A stretch of DNA of 22,469 nt from the NCBI GenBank assembly GCA_041547565.1, contig JBFEUI010000038.1, positions 1 to 22,469 of the forward strand, read 5' to 3'. Numbering within the stretch: position 1 is the first letter of the stretch; the number at the start of each line of letters is the position of its first letter. The notes under the pieces were generated by a model that did not search any database, was not told the origin of the DNA, and was given only the letters and a program-made list of their open reading frames with translations. The DNA comes from JBFEUI01 sp041547565 (GTDB taxonomy: Bacteria; Pseudomonadota; Gammaproteobacteria; Thiohalomonadales; Thiohalomonadaceae). Of this stretch, positions 1 to 6,739 are shown piece by piece. A program made the translations under genes and the position numbers.

Positions 1-222
1 CCCCTGCGCGGTTCTGATTCCATCATGTGGACCATCAAGTTCCGTAATGGCACCCTGAAGCGCTTCAAGTTCCCCATTCGTACCACTCCCGAAGGTTCTA
101 TCGATCCTTACGGTGGCAAGGCCGAGGCCGATTTGAGCAAGATTACCGAATCAGGTTTCTTCAATCATAACGAGCAAAACGGCTACCGTGCTGGCGACCC
201 CAGTGAGCTGATCCGCAAGTAA
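1..222 (+). CDS. aprB: Adenylylsulfate (APS) reductase beta subunit, AprB (3' part)
   Basis: The frame is open from the left edge and ends at TAA 220-222, so only the last 73 residues are present. They resemble the C-terminal tail of AprB, which in known APS reductases wraps around the alpha subunit. The N-terminal ferredoxin-like part with its two [4Fe-4S] clusters lies outside the window, and no cluster cysteines are visible here. AprB passes electrons between the FAD of AprA and an external partner during interconversion of APS and sulfite plus AMP in the cytoplasm. The assignment rests largely on aprA starting 39 bp downstream in the usual aprB-aprA order. The methionine at position 25 is internal and not a start. 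Confidence 0.9.
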   Translation, partial: PLRGSDSIMWTIKFRNGTLKRFKFPIRTTPEGSIDPYGGKAEADLSKITESGFFNHNEQNGYRAGDPSELIRK

Positions 223-261
223 GCGGCGATTGAATAAGAACTTTCAAAGAGGTATTACACA

Positions 262-2265
262 ATGTCTGAATACGGTTTTGGTAATCCAGAGGTTATCGAA
301 GAAGAAGTCGATATCCTCCTCATCGGTGGTGGTATGGCCTGCTGTGGCGCCGCCTACGAAATCGAGCCCTGGGCTAAAAAAGCTGAAGCTGAGCTGGGCC
401 GTCCGCTGAACATCAAGCTGGTCGACAAGGCTTCCCTGCCCCGTTCCGGTGCGGTTGCTCAAGGTCTGTCCGCCATCAACACCTACATCGGTAGCGAGCA
501 GGACCCTGCTGACTATGCCCGTATGGTCTCCAACGACCTGATGGGTATCACCCGTGATGACCTGGCCTATGACCTGGGCCGCCACGTTGACGAATCTGTT
601 CACCTGTTCGAAGAGTGGGGTCTGCCCATCTGGAAGACCGACGAGAACGGTGAGCGTCACGACGGCTCCAAAGGCATGACTTCACTGAAGGACGGCGGTA
701 AGCCCGTACGTTCCGGTAAGTGGCAAATCATGATCAACGGTGAGTCCTACAAGTGGATCGTCGCCGAGGCTGCTCAGAAAGCTCTGGGTACTGATCGCAT
801 CCAGGAGCGTGTCTTCATCGTTAAACTGGTTAACGACAAGAACGACCCCAGCCGTGTTGCTGGTGCGGTTGGTTTCTCTGTTCGTGAGCACAAGGTCTAC
901 GTCTACAAGTTCAAGACCTGCCTGTTGGCCGCCGGTGGTTGTGTAAACATCTTCCGTCCGCGTTCAGTTGGTGAAGGTCAAGGCCGTGCCTGGTATCCCG
1001 TATGGAACGCCGGTTCTACCTACACCATGGCTGCTGAGGCCGGTGCAGAGCTGACCCTGATGGAAAACCGCTTCGTACCCGCCCGTTTCAAAGACGGTTA
1101 CGGTCCTGTAGGCGCATGGTTCCTGCTGTTCAAATCTCAAGCCACTAACGCCTTCGGCGAAGTTTACATGGCCCGTAACAAGGAGATGTTGAACGACTAT
1201 CCTCCTTACGGCCAGGCTGCTGTTCCCGCATCCTGCCTGCGTAACCACCTGATGCTCAAAGAGATGAAGGAAGGTCGCGGTCCTATCTGGATGGACACTG
1301 TTACTGCCCTGGCGAACCTGCGTGAGACCCTGTCTCCCCGTGAGGTTAAGCACCTGGAAGCAGAAGCATGGGAAGACTTCCTCGACATGTGTGTTGGCCA
1401 GTGCGGTATCTGGGTTGGTGAGAACATCGAGCCTGAGAAGAAGAACTCCGAGCTGATGCCTACCGAGCCCTACCTGCTGGGTTCTCACTCCGGTTGCTGT
1501 GGTATCTGGACTTCCGGTCCTGATGACGTAGGCGCTCCGACTGAAGAGACTGAAGCCGGTGTACCTGAGCACCTGCCTTCCGGCTGGAACTGGGGCTACC
1601 GTGGTATGACCACTGTTAGCGGCCTGTTCACCGCCGGTGACGGTGTGGGTGCTTCCGGTCACAAGTTCTCCTCCGGTTCACACGCCGAAGGCCGTATGGC
1701 TGCCAAGGCCATGGTCAAGTACGTCCTCGACAACAAAGACTTCCAGCCCGAGCTGGACAAGTCTGTCGACGAGCTGGTTGCTGAAATCTACCAGCCGGTC
1801 AAGACGTACATGGAGCACAAGGACTACACCACTGCCATCGACGTCAACCCCAACTACATCACTCCCAAGATGCTGCAGTTCCGTCTGCAGAAGATCATGG
1901 ATGAGTACGTAGCTGGTGTTGCCACCTACTACAACACCAACGAGCACATGCTTGCCGTAGCTGAAGAGAAGCTGGGCATGCTGAAAGAAGACGCAGAAAA
2001 AATGCGTGCGAAAGACCTCCACGAGCTGCTCCGCGCTTGGGAGAACTACCACCGCATTCTGACTGCCGAAGCTCACATGAAGCACATCCAGTTCCGCGAA
2101 GAGAGCCGTTATCCCGGCTTCTACTACCGCGCCGACAAGAACTTCGTCGACGAGGAGAACTGGCACTGCTTCGTTAACTCCATCTACAACAAGGAGACCA
2201 AAGAGTGGACTTGCTTCAAGCGCGCCCACGTTGACCTGGTCGACAAGTCCAAGCTGTTCAAGTAA
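262..2265 (+). CDS. aprA: Adenylylsulfate (APS) reductase alpha subunit, AprA
   Basis: This is the catalytic flavoprotein of dissimilatory APS reductase: sulfite + AMP to APS in sulfur oxidisers, the reverse in sulfate reducers. At 667 residues it has the family length. The N-terminal FAD dinucleotide-binding motif GGGMACCGA is at residues 22-30, RSGAVAQGLSAINTY at about 61-75, GSHSGCCGIW at about 406-415, and the FAD-contacting HKFSSGSHAEGRMAAK at about 466-481. These are typical of AprA within the fumarate reductase/succinate dehydrogenase flavoprotein superfamily. The ATG is preceded by an AAGAGG ribosome-binding site. The gene lies 39 bp after aprB in the same direction and is followed by a strong terminator, so the aprBA unit ends here. 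Family knowledge says AprA lineages divide between organisms using AprM and those using Qmo. The nearby qmo operon suggests the Qmo-linked kind, but that is inference. Confidence 0.97.
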   Translation: MSEYGFGNPEVIEEEVDILLIGGGMACCGAAYEIEPWAKKAEAELGRPLNIKLVDKASLPRSGAVAQGLSAINTYIGSEQDPADYARMVSNDLMGITRDDLAYDLGRHVDESVHLFEEWGLPIWKTDENGERHDGSKGMTSLKDGGKPVRSGKWQIMINGESYKWIVAEAAQKALGTDRIQERVFIVKLVNDKNDPSRVAGAVGFSVREHKVYVYKFKTCLLAAGGCVNIFRPRSVGEGQGRAWYPVWNAGSTYTMAAEAGAELTLMENRFVPARFKDGYGPVGAWFLLFKSQATNAFGEVYMARNKEMLNDYPPYGQAAVPASCLRNHLMLKEMKEGRGPIWMDTVTALANLRETLSPREVKHLEAEAWEDFLDMCVGQCGIWVGENIEPEKKNSELMPTEPYLLGSHSGCCGIWTSGPDDVGAPTEETEAGVPEHLPSGWNWGYRGMTTVSGLFTAGDGVGASGHKFSSGSHAEGRMAAKAMVKYVLDNKDFQPELDKSVDELVAEIYQPVKTYMEHKDYTTAIDVNPNYITPKMLQFRLQKIMDEYVAGVATYYNTNEHMLAVAEEKLGMLKEDAEKMRAKDLHELLRAWENYHRILTAEAHMKHIQFREESRYPGFYYRADKNFVDEENWHCFVNSIYNKETKEWTCFKRAHVDLVDKSKLFK

Positions 2266-2296
2266 GCACTACTTGCACTAGCTAGATGGAAAAGAG

Positions 2297-2327
2297 GTCC
2301 GGGTGTCGCAAGGCACCCGGACTTTTT
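2297..2327 (+). terminator. Rho-independent terminator of aprBA
   Basis: A perfect 9-bp stem (GTCCGGGTG at 2297-2305 with CACCCGGAC at 2314-2322), an 8-nt loop and a run of five T follow the aprA stop codon by about 30 bp. This is a standard intrinsic terminator for the plus-strand aprBA transcript. Confidence 0.9.
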
Positions 2328-2340
2328 CATCTCTAAGGAG

Positions 2341-2413
2341 ATGTGAAGGGTGAGAAGTGAAGGGTGAGGGCGCACCGCTCTTTGCTTCACGCCTCACTCT
2401 TCACCCTTCACAT
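2341..2413. repeat. Intergenic palindromic repeat, copy 1 (GTGAAGGGTGA family)
   Basis: The two ends are perfect 13-bp inverted repeats (ATGTGAAGGGTGA at 2341-2353 and its reverse complement at 2401-2413). Inside each arm are degenerate copies of GTGAAGGGTGAG. The whole stretch can fold into a long imperfect hairpin. Related sequence recurs upstream of the AAA+ ATPase gene (10619-10867), so this is a dispersed repeat family and not just a terminator. No coding potential is apparent. Confidence 0.75.
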
Positions 2414-2427
2414 TTCTGGGGTACAAT
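2400..2427 (+). promoter_or_regulatory. Candidate sigma-70 promoter for the CxxxCC protein gene
   Basis: TTCACC (2400-2405) and TACAAT (2422-2427) are separated by 16 bp and match the -35 and -10 consensus at 4/6 and 5/6 positions. The gene start lies about 60 bp downstream, and a terminator upstream isolates it from aprA. The -35 hexamer falls in the right arm of the palindromic repeat. This is a prediction by eye only. Confidence 0.4.
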
Positions 2428-2489
2428 AGAGACCCTTTTGAATATCCCGGGCCTGAAACAGGCCGCCATGTAGTACCGAGGTTACACCC

Positions 2490-3380
2490 ATGTCCGAGAA
2501 TGAAGCCGTAAAGAACCCGAACCCCGTTACCCCGGAACTGCTCGAGGGCAGTGCCAAGATTAAATTTCGCTGCCGCAAGGGTATCGCGTGCTGGAATGCC
2601 TGCTGCAGCAACATCGACATCACCCTGACACCCTATGACATCATCCGGCTGAAGAACCGGCTTGGCATAAAGTCGCATGAGTTTCTGCGTGAGTACACCG
2701 TGCCGTTCGAGTTTGAGAAGGACGGCATTGCCGGTGTGAAATTCAAGCCGGTCGAGGGCGGAACCGCCTGTCGCTTCATGACCGACGAGGGCTGCAGTGT
2801 CTACGAGGACCGTCCCACCTCCTGCCGCTACTATCCGGTGGGTCTCGTCGCCATGCGTCGTGAAGACGAATTCACCGACCGCAAGTACTACGCACTGGTC
2901 GAGGAGGATCACTGCCTGGGTCACCAGGAAGATCAGGTGATGACCATTGATGAGTATCGCAAGGATCAGAAGTGCGAGGAGTATGATGAGCGCTCGCGCG
3001 GCTGGCGCCAGCTGGTACTGAAGAAAAAATCCTCCGGTCCAACTATTGGCAAACCCTCTCTGCGAAGTCGCCAGCTGTTCTTCATGGCCAACTATGACAT
3101 GGACCGTTTCCGTGAGTTCGTTCGCAGCGAGGGATTCACAAACAGTTTTGATGTTGAACCGGAACTCTACGAAAAATTGCTCCAGGATGATGTCGAGCTG
3201 ATGGAGTTTGGAGCACGCTTCCTTAAGCATGTGTTGTTTGGTGATGAGAGTATTCCCACCAAAGAGGGAGCGCTTGAAGAGCGTATTAGGCAGAAGGAAG
3301 CTGAGGCCGCTGCCAAGGCAGAGCTTGAGGATGATGCCGCATCCAAATACGACCCATCGAGCGAGCCGGTTGACCTCTAG
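2490..3380 (+). CDS. YkgJ-like CxxxCC cysteine-cluster protein
   Basis: The 296-residue protein has an N-terminal cysteine signature C28-x5-C34-x3-C38-C39, then a second cysteine region at about residues 90-118 that includes GTACRFMTDEGCSVYEDRP and SCRYYPVG. This is the pattern of the CxxCxxCC/YkgJ family, thought to bind zinc or iron or an Fe-S cluster; its biochemical role is poorly defined. The C-terminal 40 residues are charged, alanine-rich and probably disordered. There is no signal peptide or membrane segment, so it should be cytoplasmic. It follows aprBA but is separated by a terminator and a repeat, and it ends in its own terminator, so it appears monocistronic. A role in metal or cluster handling for neighbouring Fe-S enzymes is speculation based on position. 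Confidence 0.8.
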   Translation: MSENEAVKNPNPVTPELLEGSAKIKFRCRKGIACWNACCSNIDITLTPYDIIRLKNRLGIKSHEFLREYTVPFEFEKDGIAGVKFKPVEGGTACRFMTDEGCSVYEDRPTSCRYYPVGLVAMRREDEFTDRKYYALVEEDHCLGHQEDQVMTIDEYRKDQKCEEYDERSRGWRQLVLKKKSSGPTIGKPSLRSRQLFFMANYDMDRFREFVRSEGFTNSFDVEPELYEKLLQDDVELMEFGARFLKHVLFGDESIPTKEGALEERIRQKEAEAAAKAELEDDAASKYDPSSEPVDL

Positions 3381-3412
3381 TCGGTTCTACAGCGGTGCCT
3401 TGGGGTACTGAG

Positions 3413-3443
3413 AAAAAATGGCCCGCTCCGGGCCATTTTTTTT
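3413..3443 (+). terminator. Strong intrinsic terminator, possibly bidirectional
   Basis: The stem TGGCCC/GGGCCA (3419-3424, 3430-3435) has a 5-nt loop. It is flanked by six A on the left and eight T on the right, which extend the pairing to 12 bp. It lies about 30 bp after the stop codon of the CxxxCC protein gene. Confidence 0.92.
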
Positions 3444-3539
3444 GTCTTGATAAAGTCTGCTAAAGTGTGTCACAACTGCTGTGGGTTGTGCGCTGGGAAG
3501 CGTTCACGCGTGTGCTGCCTGATAACCGGAAGTGAAGGA

Positions 3540-4280
3540 ATGTTAAATCTGGATAAGGTATTTGAAGATTTTTTTGATCGGCGCTTGCTGCGCTACTGGA
3601 TCAAGACGCTGATTATCGCTCTGCTGGTACTGGGCCCCCTGCTGTTGTGGCTGGGCCTGGGGGTGTTCGCCGTGGTCAGTGACTTCGCCGTTTCCATTGC
3701 CGCTGACCCGGCGGGCAAGGTCGAACAGGCGTTCTGGCTGACCATACTGCTCGGTGCCGTGCACATCGTCGTTGGCGTGCTGTTGACAGGGGTACTCGGC
3801 ATCCTCTTCCTGCATCTGTTCGTGATGTTGAGCCTGTTCATTATCGGGTTTTTCACCGAGGACATCGTCAAACAGGTACGCGACAAACACTATCCGGGGG
3901 TGAGCCTCGACGGAACAATGACGGTGTTTGATTTTGGCCTGTTTATGGCTAAATCGCTGATTAAACACCTGCTGGTGTTGATACTGTTGCTGCCGCTGCT
4001 GTTGATTCCGGCGGTAAACGGTCTGATTATCGTCGCCTGGCTGTTCTCCATGTATCGCTCGGCCCTGCTGGTCGACGTTGGTGGCAATGTATTTGACAAA
4101 CAGCAGTTGTACAAGCAGATATCACTGTTTGAGCCACGCTACTATCCGGCTACTGCCGCTTCCTATTTTGCCGGCCTGGTGCCGCTGCTCAATCTGGCAG
4201 CCCCCTATCTGGCGGTTATCTGGCTGTCACATATCTTGCTGGATAACAAGGACAGCTATATTGCCGAATCTGGCGCCTAG
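3540..4280 (+). CDS. Multi-pass inner-membrane protein, possibly EI24/CysZ-like
   Basis: From the ATG at 3540 this is a 246-residue protein with hydrophobic segments at roughly residues 20-48, 65-105, 143-178 and 208-235. That fits four to six membrane passes, with a conserved-looking loop around FEPRYYPATAASYF. The layout resembles EI24-domain (DUF540/CysZ-like) proteins, one member of which, CysZ, moves sulfate; the resemblance is weak and by eye only. The frame is open for another 31 codons upstream, but that extension is cysteine-rich, unlike a membrane protein start, and overlaps the region just after the terminator. A GGAAG sequence about 9 bp before the chosen ATG supports 3540. The gene ends at TAG 4278-4280, shortly before trmO, so the two may be co-transcribed. 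Confidence 0.6.
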   Translation: MLNLDKVFEDFFDRRLLRYWIKTLIIALLVLGPLLLWLGLGVFAVVSDFAVSIAADPAGKVEQAFWLTILLGAVHIVVGVLLTGVLGILFLHLFVMLSLFIIGFFTEDIVKQVRDKHYPGVSLDGTMTVFDFGLFMAKSLIKHLLVLILLLPLLLIPAVNGLIIVAWLFSMYRSALLVDVGGNVFDKQQLYKQISLFEPRYYPATAASYFAGLVPLLNLAAPYLAVIWLSHILLDNKDSYIAESGA

Positions 4281-4315
4281 TGCGGCACCCCAGGCATTGG
4301 TTAACGGATCACGAA

Positions 4316-5026
4316 ATGTCCAGGCGCTTTGAATTCGACAGCATTGGCACCATCCACTCCTGCTTCAAGGAGAAGTTTGGAATACCCAGGCAGCCTGGCC
4401 TGGTCGCCGATGCAACAGCCACCCTGGAGTTGTTGCCGCCGTATAACCGCCCGGAGGTGGTGAAGGGGCTAGAGGGTTTTTCCCATCTCTGGCTCACATT
4501 TGTCTTTCACGCGATTGAGCAGGGAAAGTGGAGTCCAACCGTGCGTCCACCGCGCCTCGGCGGCAACAAGCGTGTGGGCGTGTTTGCCAGCCGCTCCACC
4601 CACCGCCCCAACCCGATCGGTCTTTCCGTGGTTGAGCTGGAACGGGTTGAGAGTGATGCGCAGTCGGTGGTATTGCACCTCAAAGGTGTCGACCTGCTGG
4701 ATGGTACACCGGTGCTGGATATCAAGCCGTACCTGCCCTATGTCGATGCAATCGAGCAGGCAGAGGGCGGCTACGCGAGCTCTGCCCCCGGGGGACGGCA
4801 ACCGGTCGGTTTTAGCGCGGAAGCCGAGCGGGTGCTGCAGCAGCACATGTCCGACTACCCGCGCTTACGAATACTTATCACTGAACTGCTCGCCCTTGAT
4901 CCGAGGCCGGCATACAAACAAACATCTGAATCTGATCGTATCTACGGCATGCGTTTGCTGGATTTTGATATCAACTGGCGCATGGATACCGGGGGTATCC
5001 TGGTGACGCAGGTAACGAAGCTCTGA
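4316..5026 (+). CDS. trmO: tRNA (adenine(37)-N6)-methyltransferase TrmO (TsaA family)
   Basis: The 236-residue protein begins with an N-terminal pattern (FDSIGTIHSCFKEKFGIPRQ) very close to that of Escherichia coli TrmO and has nearly the same length. TrmO methylates N6 of t6A at position 37 of threonine tRNAs using S-adenosylmethionine. Characteristic stretches are GLEGFSHLWLTFVFH (about residues 52-66), RPPRLGGNKRVGVFASRSTHRPNPIGLS (about 77-104) and the C-terminal DPRPAYK motif. A GTG at 4280 overlapping the preceding stop codon would add 12 residues, but homology favours ATG 4316. It is a housekeeping tRNA-modification gene with no evident link to sulfur metabolism. It converges on the minus-strand hdrB gene. 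Confidence 0.93.
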   Translation: MSRRFEFDSIGTIHSCFKEKFGIPRQPGLVADATATLELLPPYNRPEVVKGLEGFSHLWLTFVFHAIEQGKWSPTVRPPRLGGNKRVGVFASRSTHRPNPIGLSVVELERVESDAQSVVLHLKGVDLLDGTPVLDIKPYLPYVDAIEQAEGGYASSAPGGRQPVGFSAEAERVLQQHMSDYPRLRILITELLALDPRPAYKQTSESDRIYGMRLLDFDINWRMDTGGILVTQVTKL

Positions 5027-5122
5027 GCATTGCCAGGCGGCGCTGGTTAGTCCTGCCTGCACAATCGGCGAGTGGCCCCGATTCGAGAACGAGTCGTACT
5101 GACACCAGTTGGTTGAGACAAT

Positions 5123-5148
5123 AAAAAACGCCCCTTTACAGGGGCGTT
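5123..5148 (-). terminator. Terminator of the qmo-hdr operon
   Basis: The stem AACGCCCC/GGGGCGTT (5127-5134, 5141-5148) has a 6-nt loop. On the minus strand it is followed by a run of T (the A run at 5123-5128). It lies about 35 bp beyond the hdrB stop codon, between convergent trmO and hdrB. On the plus strand the T run is absent, so it serves mainly the minus-strand transcript. Confidence 0.88.
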
Positions 5149-5183
5149 CAATACGTACCAAATTATTATTGGTTATTTATTTT

Positions 5184-6089
5184 TTACTTGTTAGCCAGGT
5201 CTTCCAGCTTTTTGGCGCGGATGATCTGTCCATCCAGTGCTGCTTCGGTGGCGGACTTGCCGTAGGCCAGCGAGATCAGTTGTGAGTAGTAGACCACGGG
5301 CATCTCAAATTTTGTTCCGAAGGTCTTGTTGATGTTGCTCTGGTAGGACTCAACGTTCATCTGGCACAGCTGGCACGGTGTGACAATCATGTCGGCACCG
5401 CCGTCATAGGCCGCCTCGATGATGTCCTTGACCAGTGCCTGGCCTTTTTCAGGTTCCGAGAACATCAGTGCGCCTGAGCAGCAGGAGACCTTTTTCTCGT
5501 AGTTGCTGACTGCCTCGGCACCGCATGCCTCAACCATCTTGTCGAGATACTGCGGATTCTCGAACGACTCACCGGCAATGCCGAAGGGACGGTTGGTCTG
5601 ACAGCCGACATAACCGGCGATCTTGACGCCCTCCAGAGGCTTTGTGACGCCATTGGCGATGCTGTCGATACCGATGTCCTCGACCAATACCTCGACCATG
5701 TGGCGGGTTTTTGGCATCGCGTTCGGTTCAACCTTGAGACCGATTTCATCCAGTGCGGCATTGATACCCTCGCGTACGTGGGCGTTCTCGTTGACACGAT
5801 CCTCCGCCTCGCGGGTGGCGATCCAGCAGGCGGCGCAAGGTGCGACAATGTCCTTGTCGCCGTTCTGCTGCTGCGACAGGGCGATGTTGCGTGCTGAGAG
5901 GGAGAGACGCGGGATCTCACTGCCGCCGGCGTAGCCGATTGAGGCGCCGCAACAGTTCCAGTCGTCGATCTCATTGAGCTGGATGTCCAGCGCATCGCAC
6001 ATGGCGTTGGCGGAACGCAGGAAGTTATCCGCCGAGGCCTTGCTCTGCGACGAGCACCCGGGGTAGAAGGAATATTCTTTCTTGGCCAT
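5184..6089 (-). CDS. hdrB: Heterodisulfide reductase subunit B-like protein (HdrB)
   Basis: The 301-residue protein contains two CCG domains, the HdrB hallmark that binds non-cubane [4Fe-4S] clusters. The first has C12, C46-C47 and the CAAC pair near residue 83. The second runs from GYVGC (about 158) through VSCCSG (about 198) to TPCQLC (about 238). In methanogens HdrB reduces the CoM-S-S-CoB heterodisulfide; in bacterial clusters the substrate is usually unknown. It is the last gene of qmoA-qmoB-hdrC-hdrB, starting 11 bp after hdrC with a GGAG site just upstream. Here hdrC-hdrB occupy the place of the membrane subunit gene qmoC, an arrangement known from Gram-positive sulfate reducers such as Desulfotomaculum. 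An electron-carrier or thiol/disulfide partner is inferred. A terminator follows. Confidence 0.92.
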   Translation of the reverse strand: MAKKEYSFYPGCSSQSKASADNFLRSANAMCDALDIQLNEIDDWNCCGASIGYAGGSEIPRLSLSARNIALSQQQNGDKDIVAPCAACWIATREAEDRVNENAHVREGINAALDEIGLKVEPNAMPKTRHMVEVLVEDIGIDSIANGVTKPLEGVKIAGYVGCQTNRPFGIAGESFENPQYLDKMVEACGAEAVSNYEKKVSCCSGALMFSEPEKGQALVKDIIEAAYDGGADMIVTPCQLCQMNVESYQSNINKTFGTKFEMPVVYYSQLISLAYGKSATEAALDGQIIRAKKLEDLANK

Positions 6090-6100
6090 TACTCTTTCTC

Positions 6101-6727
6101 CTACTTGCCAAACTTGGCAACGTGTTCAGCTTCGAACTCTTCGGCCTTCTTCAGCATCTTGGCGATGCCGGAGCGGTCTTTGCACTTGTGACCGCCGAAG
6201 TACTCCATCGGGTTCATGCGCTTGGTCTTCATCATCGCCATACCAAGTTCCTTACCCGCCAGGGCGTTCTTGATGCCCTGGGCGAAGCCGTCCTTGAAGT
6301 AAAGACCGACACCGATCTTCAACTCGTTAACACGGCCGTTCTGCACGATTGAGTTCCAGAAGATATCGCCGAACTTGACGGTCGGCTGCTCCTTCGGTGC
6401 CAGGCCAAGGCGTTTACCATAGCTCGCCAGGCCGTGCATGATGTGTGTGATCGGCAGACCGCGCGGGCAGCGGGCAATACAGTTATAGCAGGAGGTACAC
6501 ATCCACATGGAGGTGGAGGAGAGGACCTCATCGCGCTTGTTGGCGCGAATCATCATAAAGATTTCCTGCGGCGGATGCTCCCAGTGGTTCTGCATCGGGC
6601 AGGAGCCGGAGCAGACGCCACACTGCATGCACATCTTGACCCAGTGGCCTTCCTCAACATTGGCCTCGACCTCTTTGAGGAAGTTGCTGCGGTACTTCTC
6701 GATCATCGCCTGATTCATATCGCTCAT
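6101..6727 (-). CDS. hdrC: Heterodisulfide reductase subunit C-like ferredoxin protein (HdrC)
   Basis: The 208-residue iron-sulfur protein has two [4Fe-4S] motifs: C33-x2-C36-x2-C39-x3-C43-P and C77-x2-C80-x2-C83-x3-C87-P. The helical C-terminal half lacks membrane segments. This is the soluble HdrC layout, unlike QmoC, where such a domain is fused to a haem b membrane anchor. HdrC typically shuttles electrons between an HdrA-like flavoprotein and HdrB. The start ATG has an AAGGAG site 8 bp upstream that overlaps the qmoB stop codon, so translation is probably coupled. It is in the same operon as qmoA, qmoB and hdrB. Confidence 0.92.
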   Translation of the reverse strand: MSDMNQAMIEKYRSNFLKEVEANVEEGHWVKMCMQCGVCSGSCPMQNHWEHPPQEIFMMIRANKRDEVLSSTSMWMCTSCYNCIARCPRGLPITHIMHGLASYGKRLGLAPKEQPTVKFGDIFWNSIVQNGRVNELKIGVGLYFKDGFAQGIKNALAGKELGMAMMKTKRMNPMEYFGGHKCKDRSGIAKMLKKAEEFEAEHVAKFGK

Positions 6728-6739
6728 GGTGATGTCTCC

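Noticed and set aside
3447..3539. Cysteine-rich N-terminal extension of the membrane protein
   Set aside because: It begins right after the T run of a terminator and does not look like the start of a membrane protein; ATG 3540 fits better.
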